Of a stretch of 11,907 nucleotides of DNA, positions 6,347-11,907 are shown piece after piece. Both the position numbers and the translations under genes were made by a program. The number at the start of each line of letters is the position of its first letter. Within the stretch, counting starts at the first letter, position 1. Origin of the DNA: DATKCJ01 sp035513275 (GTDB taxonomy: Bacteria; Verrucomicrobiota; Verrucomicrobiia; Opitutales; Opitutaceae); assembly GCA_035513275.1 (NCBI GenBank), contig DATKCJ010000472.1, positions 1 through 11,907 of the forward strand. Reading direction: 5' to 3'. The notes beneath the pieces are model-generated. The model had not been told where the DNA came from, did no database searches, and was given only the letters and a program-made list of their open reading frames with translations.

Positions 6347-7250
6347 CAACCACGAGTCCCTTGTTGTCGGCAGCCAGCACGCGCATGGCGTGAACGACTC
6401 CTGAACGCGAAAGGCTCGCAGACATCGCCTTGCTGACTGCAGCCGCATCGTCGCGAAACACGAGGCACGCGACACTCGATCCACTCCCGCTCAACCACGC
6501 GCCAAGCCCACCGGCGGCGCGGCCCGCGACGAGCGCATCCTGAGCTCCGGGGATTTTCGGCAGGCGATGGGGCTCGTGCAGGAAGTCGTCGAAGCCGTGT
6601 CGGAGTTTCGCGTAGTCGCCAGAGGCAAAGGCAGCCACGAAGAAGCTCGCGCCATTCACGCTGCGCACCGCGTCGCCAAACGGGATTCGAGAAGGCAGCA
6701 CGCTGCGCGAATCGCTCGTCTTCACCTCCAGCTCCGGCGACGCGACGACGAATGCCAGCGTGCCGGGCACCTCGAAGCGCACGACGTCGAGCAAGCGTCC
6801 GTCGTCAGGCGCCGAGCGGCCCACACACAGGCCGCCGAGCACACCGGCGGTCGCGTTGTCCGGGTGGCCTTCCAAGTCGGTGACAATCGATGCGATTTGA
6901 AACGGCGACAGACCTGCGCCCGAAAGCTCGTTGAGTGCGGCGACGATTCCGGCGCGGATCGTAACGCTCGAGCCGAGTCCGCGCGACGGCGGCACGTCCC
7001 CCGCAAATTTGTAGCGAAACCCGATCGCCCCGGTGCGCGCCGAGGAGAAAAAACGAGCCGCGGCTTCTTCAACCATCGCGAGTGCCTGGCAGATCGCGCC
7101 TGCGGCGGACACGATCCGCGCGTCGGGCATGCGCTCGACCTCGACCGTGTTGTAGAGCGCGAACGCGATGCCGAGCGTGTCGAAGCCAGGACCGCAGTTC
7201 GAAGTGCTCGCCGGCATCCGCACGCGCACGTTGTCGACACGCGTGCCCAT
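6336..7250 (-). CDS. thrB: Homoserine kinase (GHMP family)
   Basis: This 304-residue cytoplasmic kinase phosphorylates L-homoserine with ATP in the threonine pathway. The three GHMP motifs are visible: motif 1 VRMPASTSNCGPGFDTLG at 10-27, the ATP-phosphate loop PPSRGLGSSVTIRAG at 87-101, and the C-terminal GAWLSGSGSSV at 250-260. The LEGHPDNATAGVLGG segment at 126-140 also supports homoserine kinase over other GHMP enzymes. Length is normal. The ATG (7248-7250) directly abuts the smpB stop (7251-7253), and an AAGGA sequence inside the smpB end is 5 bases away, so the two are almost certainly cotranscribed. No other threonine gene is present in the window. Confidence 0.93.
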   Translation of the reverse strand: MGTRVDNVRVRMPASTSNCGPGFDTLGIAFALYNTVEVERMPDARIVSAAGAICQALAMVEEAAARFFSSARTGAIGFRYKFAGDVPPSRGLGSSVTIRAGIVAALNELSGAGLSPFQIASIVTDLEGHPDNATAGVLGGLCVGRSAPDDGRLLDVVRFEVPGTLAFVVASPELEVKTSDSRSVLPSRIPFGDAVRSVNGASFFVAAFASGDYAKLRHGFDDFLHEPHRLPKIPGAQDALVAGRAAGGLGAWLSGSGSSVACLVFRDDAAAVSKAMSASLSRSGVVHAMRVLAADNKGLVVGGP

Positions 7251-7721
7251 TTACTTCCTTCCGCGCATCGCGCGCTCCAACTCACGGTTGACGACGCGTT
7301 CCTTGATCGCATCGCGCTTGTCGTGCTGTTTCTTGCCGACGCCGAGGCCCACCTCGACCTTCACGAGCGCCTCCTTGAAATACATGCGGAGCCCCACGAG
7401 CGTGCGGCCGCCCGCGTCGAGCGCCTTGGAAATCTTGCGGATCTCGGAGCGGTTGAGCAGCAGCTTGCGCGAGCGCCGAGGATCGTGAACGAAGAGGCCC
7501 GAATGCGCATACTCGTCGATGTGCAGGTTGTGGAGCCACACCTCGCCGTTGTCGACCAAAGCGTAACAGTCCGCCATCTGCGCGTGCCCGGCACGGATCG
7601 ACTTCACCTCGGAACCCTTCAGCGCGATGCCAGCCTCAAAACGGTCCTCGATGAAATAATCGCGCAACGCCTTTGAGTTGCGGATCTCGGTGTAGCGCTC
7701 GCCTTTGGTTTGCTTGGCCAT
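7251..7721 (-). CDS. smpB: SsrA-binding protein SmpB
   Basis: This 156-residue small basic partner of tmRNA is needed for trans-translation rescue of stalled ribosomes. Diagnostic features: RNSKALRDYFIEDRFEAGIALKGSEVKSIRAG at 14-44 (the beta-barrel and tmRNA contact region), DPRRSRKLLLNRSEI at 80-94, the GVGKKQHDKRDAIKER block at 127-142, and the basic C-terminal tail that folds into the mRNA channel (ELERAMRGRK). Length matches the family (about 150-160). A short GAGG lies right against the start, too close to be a normal Shine-Dalgarno. It lies 75 bp downstream of rpoZ and abuts thrB. The ssrA tmRNA gene itself is not in the window. Confidence 0.97.
   Translation of the reverse strand: MAKQTKGERYTEIRNSKALRDYFIEDRFEAGIALKGSEVKSIRAGHAQMADCYALVDNGEVWLHNLHIDEYAHSGLFVHDPRRSRKLLLNRSEIRKISKALDAGGRTLVGLRMYFKEALVKVEVGLGVGKKQHDKRDAIKERVVNRELERAMRGRK
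7255..7260 (-). promoter_or_regulatory. Ribosome binding site of thrB inside the smpB 3' end
   Basis: Read on the minus strand, AAGGAAGTAA precedes the thrB ATG. AAGGA leaves a 5-base spacer and overlaps the last codons of smpB, consistent with translation of an abutting gene pair. Confidence 0.6.
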
Positions 7722-7796
7722 CCTCGGTCGCGGGTTGTCGGGCGGGCACGATCCAGCGAGGGCTGCATGACAGGGCGCACCGCCCCGGCGGGTCGA

Positions 7797-7994
7797 CTAC
7801 TCGCTGAAGTCGTAGTGAATCTTGCCCTCGATGATCTCGCGTAGCGCGATGTCCTCGGGGTTGAGTTTTTCCAGCGACTCGACGAGCGCGCGGCTGCCAC
7901 GTCGGAGCTGCTTAACACGGCGGGAGACCACGTTGATAAGCAACGCGGCGTCCGGGATCACTTTCTGGGCGTCTTTTAGATAGTCGTCTCTCAC
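7797..7994 (-). CDS. rpoZ: DNA-directed RNA polymerase omega subunit
   Basis: This 65-residue protein matches the RpoZ/Rpb6 family, which binds the beta' subunit and helps RNA polymerase assembly. The core is clear: PDAALLINVVSRRVKQLRRGSRALV at 14-38, then the conserved IALREIIEGKIHYDF at 49-63. It is shorter than the E. coli protein (91 residues) and lacks its C-terminal extension, as is common in other phyla. The open frame extends upstream to 8324, but that part is antisense to the membrane protein gene. The GTG at 7992-7994 is chosen because AAGGAGG lies 9 bases upstream and the family homology starts there. It is followed at 75 bp by smpB. Confidence 0.9.
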   Translation of the reverse strand: MRDDYLKDAQKVIPDAALLINVVSRRVKQLRRGSRALVESLEKLNPEDIALREIIEGKIHYDFSE

Positions 7995-8003
7995 TGGAAA
8001 TGG

Positions 8004-8010
8004 CCTCCTT
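8004..8010 (-). promoter_or_regulatory. Strong ribosome binding site of rpoZ
   Basis: Minus-strand AAGGAGG, a full Shine-Dalgarno match, lies 9 bases before the GTG codon. It decides the rpoZ start and stands out because most genes in the window lack any such match. Confidence 0.75.
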
Positions 8011-8091
8011 GGCGTGAAACGGAGAGCCCATGGGCCGCCGCCGCCCGGGTCAAGCGAAGATTTCGCCCGGACTCTCACAACCTGCGGACAC

Positions 8092-8871
8092 TCAAACGGA
8101 AGGCCCCGCGGTCGCGCTTCCCCGCGGGCTGGAGCCGGCGATGAGGAGCGCAACCCCGCTGATGGCCAGCGCTTCAAAGACGCCCGCGAGCTCGCTGGCC
8201 TGGTTCGCCTCCGAGAGGGCCCGCGGGATGTGAAGCAGGAGAACCCATAGAAATACCATCGCGGCCGACAAAAGCGCCGCCGCCCTAACTGTGCCGCGGA
8301 GCAAGAGCCCCACCCCGCCGGCAATCAACGCCACGCCCGTGAAATACGTCCAGAACCGCGAACCGGGCGGAATCCAAGCCGGCACCAAGGTGTCGACGAA
8401 CCCAGCGTAGAAAAAGTGCTGTACTCCGCAGATGATTAGGAAGACGGCGAGCAGCGCGGTCGCGATCAGAAGGCTTCGCTTTGAGGAACTGGCCGGCGAC
8501 CCGCGCATCCCACTCGCGCTCGCGATCAGGAACGCTCCACCAGCGAGGGCGAGTGTCTTGGCGGGATTCGTCCACATGAAACCGGCAAGCGGATTCGAGA
8601 GTGCGACTGGCAGCGCGAGGAGGAGAAAAACAAGCACCAGCGTCGCACCTAGCACCAGCGCCGCGGGCCGTCGTTTCCTGTCGAGCAGTATTGCGAAGCC
8701 GATCAGCACCAGCACACCGCCCGTGAGCATTGCCAGCCCGGAATGCCAGGGAATCCAGGTCGGCAGAGCCGGCACGAGCCGGACGAAGCTCGCGTTCACG
8801 AGTTGCATCACGCCTGAACCGACTGCCGCGACCGCGAAAAACCTCCGACCGGCCAGGGTGAGCGCGTGCAT
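8092..8871 (-). CDS. DoxX-like integral membrane protein with two four-helix halves
   Basis: This 259-residue inner-membrane protein has about eight hydrophobic helices, near residues 10-28, 44-63, 70-90, 106-118, 134-152, 175-191, 197-216 and 230-246. The two halves look duplicated. VRLVPALPTWIPWHSG (30-45) corresponds to VDTLVPAWIPPGSRFW (159-174), each followed by a glycine-rich helix and a helix ending in LALP or LHIPRA. This pattern matches the DoxX/DoxD-like superfamily, whose functions vary and are often unknown. A four-helix unit is the usual size, so this is a double-length form. There is no Shine-Dalgarno at the ATG. It lies 97 bp upstream of rpoZ in the same direction and is divergent from cutA. 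A specific biochemical role cannot be given. Confidence 0.75.
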   Translation of the reverse strand: MHALTLAGRRFFAVAAVGSGVMQLVNASFVRLVPALPTWIPWHSGLAMLTGGVLVLIGFAILLDRKRRPAALVLGATLVLVFLLLALPVALSNPLAGFMWTNPAKTLALAGGAFLIASASGMRGSPASSSKRSLLIATALLAVFLIICGVQHFFYAGFVDTLVPAWIPPGSRFWTYFTGVALIAGGVGLLLRGTVRAAALLSAAMVFLWVLLLHIPRALSEANQASELAGVFEALAISGVALLIAGSSPRGSATAGPSV

Positions 8872-8933
8872 GGCGGATACAACACCGCAAGTGAGCGATG
8901 TCCTTCAAGTCTTTGCCTTCCACTTGAGTTTGT

Positions 8934-8955
8934 GGCTGCGGCGCGGCCCGCAGCC
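8934..8955. other. Hairpin in the doxX-like/cutA divergent spacer
   Basis: GGCTGCGG and CCGCAGCC form a perfect 8-bp stem around a 6-base loop, 48 bp before the cutA start and 62 bp before the membrane-protein start. It has no T-tract, so it is not a standard terminator. It may be an operator-like palindrome, a leader RNA hairpin, or chance in GC-rich DNA. Confidence 0.35.
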
Positions 8956-9003
8956 CCGAGTCTTCCCCGTTGCGTCTCGCGACGGCCCCGTTAGCTTCGC
9001 GCC

Positions 9004-9327
9004 ATGCTGATTGCGTTTACCACGACGGGCAGCAAGGAGGAGGCGCTGGCGTTGGCGCGGACTGCGATTGAGAATTCGCACGCGGTTTGCGCACAGATCG
9101 ACGGCCCAGTCACCTCGGTCTACCGCTGGCAGGGAAAGGTCGAGGAGGCGCAGGAGTATCGCGTCGCATTCAAGTGCCTGCCGGATCAGCTCGCAGGCCT
9201 GGAGGCGCGGGTCCTAAGGGCGCATTCCTACGAAACGCCGGAGTGGATCGTCGTGAGCTCCGAGCACGTGGGAGAAAAATACTTGAACTGGGCTATCGAG
9301 ACCTCTACTCCTGCACGCTTTTCCTGA
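9004..9327 (+). CDS. cutA: CutA family divalent-cation tolerance protein
   Basis: This 107-residue protein matches CutA1, a small cytoplasmic ferredoxin-like trimer related to PII proteins and linked to copper and other divalent-metal tolerance. Family landmarks: the first strand MLIAFTTTGSKEEALALART at 1-20, CAQIDGPVTSVYRWQGKVEEAQEYRV at 29-53 (the VTSVYRWxGxVEE block is diagnostic), and SYETPEWIVV at 75-84, matching the usual H-Y-E-x-P-E. The central Cys29 is the usual AxC position. Length is normal. No Shine-Dalgarno is seen before the ATG. The small basic protein gene follows 22 bp later, so the two probably share a transcript that ends at the terminator at 9531. Confidence 0.92.
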   Translation: MLIAFTTTGSKEEALALARTAIENSHAVCAQIDGPVTSVYRWQGKVEEAQEYRVAFKCLPDQLAGLEARVLRAHSYETPEWIVVSSEHVGEKYLNWAIETSTPARFS

Positions 9328-9349
9328 GAAAACCTTCACCCGAGAAACC

Positions 9350-9505
9350 ATGTCGCAACACACCAGCTACCGCTCAACAGCCTCCACCGGCGCGAAGCGA
9401 AACGTCCTCAAACGCTTTGAGCGCATCGACTTGCTAAAGAAGCGCGGCCAATGGAAATCGGGGGACCGGATCGTCGGCCTTCGCAAGACCAAGCCCGAAG
9501 TCTAG
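9350..9505 (+). CDS. Small basic protein, Chlamydiae/Verrucomicrobia type
   Basis: This 51-residue, strongly basic protein (start MSQHTSYRSTASTG, then KRNVLKRFERIDLLKKRGQW at 16-35, and VGLRKTKPEV at the end) matches the lineage-restricted small basic protein family found in Chlamydiae and Verrucomicrobia. The conserved block is KRNVLKRFERxxxLKKRGxW, followed by a GD-RIxGLxKTK tail. Its function is not established; the composition suggests contact with nucleic acid, possibly ribosome-related (inference). The ATG at 9350 and TAG at 9503-9505 give the family length. It follows cutA by 22 bp and is followed 25 bp later by a strong intrinsic terminator, so it is the last gene of that transcript. 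This gene is the best taxonomic marker in the window. Confidence 0.88.
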   Translation: MSQHTSYRSTASTGAKRNVLKRFERIDLLKKRGQWKSGDRIVGLRKTKPEV

Positions 9506-9530
9506 AACCGCGGCCTGATTCACCCATTTC

Positions 9531-9566
9531 GAGCAGCCTGGGATTGTCCCGGCTGCTCTTTTTTTT
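9531..9566 (+). terminator. Rho-independent terminator after the small basic protein gene
   Basis: GAGCAGCC pairs perfectly with GGCTGCTC. The stem is extended inward by GGGA/TCCC after a one-base bulge, with loop TTG, and is followed directly by eight T residues (9559-9566). This is a textbook intrinsic terminator for the plus-strand cutA transcript. Confidence 0.93.
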
Positions 9567-9592
9567 GGCCCACCCGGCCTACCCAGTATCCG

Positions 9593-9937
9593 ATGCCTGA
9601 ATTCGCACCCTCCGCACCTGCTCTCCGCCCCAAAATCGTCCGGCGTCTCTCCGCGTGGGTGCGGTATTGGGCGGAGACTCGCTACGCCGTGCCGGCGCTT
9701 GTGGGCATCGCCATAGTGGAGTACTCGTTTTTCCTGATCCCGCCTTGCCTGAGCACGCCGAAGCGCTCGTTTCGATTCGCGGCGTGGTGCTCGGTCGCTT
9801 CGGTCGCAGGCGGCAGGTTCGGCTATCCGATCGCCTCCTCGGCCGAGTCGCGGGGCCGCCGGTTCAATTTCGACCTGCTCCATCAGGGCGCGGCGTGGGA
9901 TGTCGTAGAATGGCTCAGTGCTTCGCCAACCGGGTGA
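9593..9937 (+). pseudogene. Decayed YqaA/DedA-like membrane protein gene
   Basis: A 114-codon open frame resembles the start of YqaA/SNARE-associated (VTT, DedA-type) membrane proteins. The stretch RRLSAWVRYWAETRYAVPAL, then VEYSFFLIPP, then KRSFRFAAWCSVASVAGGRFGY, follows the family order (short cytoplasmic start, first helix ending in E-x-S-F-F-P-I-P-P, then R-P-x-R-A-x-x-Y-A, and a helix with S-V-x-G-G-x-x-G-Y). The segment between the Pro-Pro and the Lys-Arg is several residues shorter than expected. After FGYPI the reading becomes hydrophilic and unlike the family, and the second half of the protein is absent. I infer a gene broken by deletions or frameshifts and truncated at the 3' end. 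It fills most of the 445-bp space between the terminator and the ExoD-like gene. The alternative is a short unrelated protein. Confidence 0.55.
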
Positions 9938-10011
9938 ACGTGCCTCCTTTCCCCACACAACCTTCCCTCCCTGGTCACAGACGAAACAAACGTCCCTCAA
10001 CAATCCCGCCC

Positions 10012-10626
10012 ATGGACGATTCCAACCACACTCTCGGTGACGACATCAAGACGCTTGCCGCGCTCGCCGAGCAGGGCCCCCTGACGTTCGTCCAACTCAC
10101 CAGCTCACTGAAGGGACGCGCCGCGGAATCCATCCTCGTGATCCTGTCCTTCGCGTTCCTCCTGATCCCAATCCCCGGCGTGTCTACCGTCTCGTCCATC
10201 GTTTTCGTCGCCCTGACCGTCTCGGCCGTCTTCGGCCTGCCCATCTGGCTCCCCGGCAGTGTCAGAAGCCGTCAGATCTCCCAGCCCACCGCCAAATCCA
10301 TCATCGCCACCGCCGACAGGAACTGGGCCCGCATCGCAAGGCTGGTCCGTCCGCGAATGACCTTCCTCGTATCAGGCCCCTTCCGCTGGCTCGCCGGCTT
10401 TTCGCTGTTGCTCGCCATTTTCGCCTTCGCCCTTCCCATCCCCATTCCGTTCAACAACTCGCCGCCCGCTTTCTGCATCCTCCTTCTCTCCATCGGCTTG
10501 CTTGGACGCGACGGTCTGCTCACCCTGTTCGGGCACCTCGCCACCATTATCCTCTGGATCGCCCTGTTCATGGCGGGAAACTTCCTGTGGGAACTGGCCC
10601 AAAAGGTTTTCGAGAAGCTTGGCTGA
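10012..10626 (+). CDS. ExoD-family membrane protein
   Basis: This 204-residue protein belongs by pattern to the ExoD family, named for a rhizobial gene affecting exopolysaccharide production; its biochemical role is unknown. Seen: a hydrophilic N-terminus (LGDDIKTLAALAEQGPLTFV), AESILVILSFAFLLIPIPGV at 38-57 leading into a hydrophobic segment with the typical P-x-P-G, a polar middle with RPRMTFLVSGPFRWLAG at about 117-133, then a mirrored hydrophobic segment with ALPIPIPFNNSPPAFCILLL, and a C-terminal helix. It probably has four or more membrane segments. The frame stays open upstream to 9655 through the decayed gene, but ATG at 10012 gives the family start. No Shine-Dalgarno is visible. It stands alone, without recognisable exopolysaccharide genes nearby. 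Confidence 0.82.
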   Translation: MDDSNHTLGDDIKTLAALAEQGPLTFVQLTSSLKGRAAESILVILSFAFLLIPIPGVSTVSSIVFVALTVSAVFGLPIWLPGSVRSRQISQPTAKSIIATADRNWARIARLVRPRMTFLVSGPFRWLAGFSLLLAIFAFALPIPIPFNNSPPAFCILLLSIGLLGRDGLLTLFGHLATIILWIALFMAGNFLWELAQKVFEKLG

Positions 10627-10826
10627 CTCCTTCCTCCGCAACATCCAAGCCAGCGAAGAGTCGCCGGCCTCGTAAAATCGGGGGTATTGCCCGTGCCAAT
10701 GGCCTGGCCTCTTGAAAGCCCGACCAATCCTTCGCGCTCCCCGCATGCCGCTTCGTTCCCGGTCAGTATTTGCAGATGGTCCGCGCAGGCGCCCGGCCCC
10801 TCCTCGTTATCTCAGGCTGGATCACT

Positions 10827-11907
10827 TTACGGGCCTGCCTTCGACTGACTTTCGAACCAGTCGATCAGCGCGAGCATCGTCTCGCGCGGGAAAGGATAGC
10901 CAGTGAGAATGCCGGTCGGGCTGATCTCGGAGGTCCTCCCCGCGATGGCCTCGGCGAGCAAGCGAAGTCGCGCGATTGTCGTCCCATCCAGCGCGACACT
11001 CACCTCATAGAGGCGCTCGAGGCCTGTTTGGTCCCCTGTCGCCGCGGCCGCAGCCACCAGCGCCATCACATACTCGGGCCGTGTGCGCGCCTCGGGCGAG
11101 GCGGAGAATGCATCGAGCACCACCTGCAGGCGTTCACTGGACGGGCGTCGCAGTATCTCCGCGCACGCGAAGTCCAGCTTCTCGAGCGTCACCGGCCGGC
11201 TGAGGAGATTGCCGAAACTCAACGCCGCCACGCTCGGCTGGCCCAGATCGGCGGCGATCCTCGCGGAGTAGAGGTTGTGGAAGAAAGTGCCGAGAGTGGG
11301 CTCGAGCGCCGCAACCGCGATCGACGCCGCGGTCACGTCGTCCGTGTCGATCGCGAACTCGACAGCGTATTGCGCGAGATATGGATCCGAACTGGCCGCA
11401 AGACCGGCGACAAATGAGCGCGCGCGCGTGACGTCCTTCGCACGAAGCGCGATCTCAGCATCGAGCACGCCGGGATACGCATCGCGGACGAGTGAATGGC
11501 ACTTCGCGAAACCGACATTCGCCTGTCCGTCGGGCAGCTTACGAAGCGCATAGACAAGCGTGCGCATCCACGCGCCGCGCGCGGGGCCGCCCGCAGCGAC
11601 CTGCGCAGCCGACAGGCGAGCGAGCCTTAGCCAGTCGCCGCGGAATAGGAGCGCCTCTGACCACACCGCACTCACCTCCTCCGCGCGGTCCGGGAAATCG
11701 GCGAGGAGTTTCTCGAAAACATCGTCGCCAATCCTCGGCTGGTTGCTCCGCTGCAGCAGGCGCGCGAGCGTGAGGCCGGTCGCCCAGTCCCGCGGATTCT
11801 TGTTGTAGGCGACCGAGAGTGCGAGGAGTCCGCTGCGGTAGTCGCCCGACTTGAAAAACTGATCAGCACGGTTCGCGTAGTAACCGGCCTGCGCCTCCCG
11901 GAAGCGC
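10827..11907 (-). CDS. Helical-repeat (TPR-like) protein, C-terminal part, cut by right edge
   Basis: At least 359 residues are read from the right edge to TAA at 10827-10829; the start lies outside the window. The edge segment (YYANRADQFFKSGDYRSGLLALSVAYNKNPRDWATGLTLARLL) has the spacing of tetratricopeptide helices (Y/A-small-D/N-P pattern), and the rest is a long run of alanine- and leucine-rich amphipathic helices without catalytic motifs. This suggests a scaffold of stacked helix pairs, a type common in large Verrucomicrobia membrane-anchored or periplasmic proteins. A GTG at 11673-11675 is in frame but is internal, because good coding sequence continues upstream of it to the edge. No function can be assigned. 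It is convergent with the ExoD-like gene across about 200 bp holding no recognised feature. Confidence 0.7.
   Translation of the reverse strand, partial: RFREAQAGYYANRADQFFKSGDYRSGLLALSVAYNKNPRDWATGLTLARLLQRSNQPRIGDDVFEKLLADFPDRAEEVSAVWSEALLFRGDWLRLARLSAAQVAAGGPARGAWMRTLVYALRKLPDGQANVGFAKCHSLVRDAYPGVLDAEIALRAKDVTRARSFVAGLAASSDPYLAQYAVEFAIDTDDVTAASIAVAALEPTLGTFFHNLYSARIAADLGQPSVAALSFGNLLSRPVTLEKLDFACAEILRRPSSERLQVVLDAFSASPEARTRPEYVMALVAAAAATGDQTGLERLYEVSVALDGTTIARLRLLAEAIAGRTSEISPTGILTGYPFPRETMLALIDWFESQSKAGP

Noticed and set aside
6567..7676. A 369-codon plus-strand open frame opposite thrB and smpB
   Set aside because: It crosses the boundary of two firmly identified minus-strand genes and reads as low-complexity Arg/Ala/Asp sequence.
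7722..7796. Possible terminator or promoter between rpoZ and smpB
   Set aside because: The GC-rich stretch can form only short overlapping stems with too small a loop, and no promoter boxes stand out.
9655..10626. A 323-codon frame that would fuse an N-terminal extension to the ExoD-like protein
   Set aside because: The first 119 codons are out of frame with the YqaA-like relic and unlike any membrane protein; family similarity begins at the ATG at 10012.
10627..10826. Possible small gene or RNA between the ExoD-like gene and the helical-repeat gene
   Set aside because: I found no credible open frame, no tRNA-like fold, and no stem followed by a T-tract.

Overview
The window looks like ordinary chromosomal sequence from a GC-rich member of the Verrucomicrobiota. 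The best lineage marker is a 51-residue basic protein at 9350-9505 that matches the small basic protein family restricted to Chlamydiae and Verrucomicrobia. The very short RNA polymerase omega subunit and the palindromic repeats fit the same group. A class such as Opitutae is possible but cannot be shown from this sequence.

Layout, left to right. Positions 1-2898 are read on the minus strand: a putative glycosyltransferase, serS, and the 5' part of tilS, which runs off the left edge. A palindromic repeat pair lies between serS and tilS. Positions 3027-5192 (plus) hold the two ATPases of an oligopeptide/dipeptide ABC importer. They are separated by a 192-bp inverted-repeat element that fills the whole gap between the stop codon of the first and the start codon of the second. 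A second palindromic repeat pair follows at 5234-5340. Next come trmL (minus) and, divergently, a stand-alone receiver-domain response regulator (plus). A minus-strand cluster runs from 8871 to 6336: a DoxX-like membrane protein, rpoZ, smpB and thrB. After that come cutA and the small basic protein (plus), which end at a strong intrinsic terminator. They are followed by a decayed YqaA/DedA-like gene, an ExoD-family membrane protein (plus), and a helical-repeat (TPR-like) protein (minus) cut by the right edge.

Functionally this is mostly housekeeping: translation (serS, tilS, trmL, smpB), transcription (rpoZ), threonine synthesis (thrB), peptide uptake and metal tolerance. I found no defence system, phage, integrase, transposase, CRISPR array, rRNA or tRNA. 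The most interesting structures are non-coding. One is a family of paired hairpin repeats whose stems show compensatory base changes. The other is the element inserted between the two transporter ATPases. Many starts have no visible Shine-Dalgarno sequence; rpoZ and thrB are clear exceptions.
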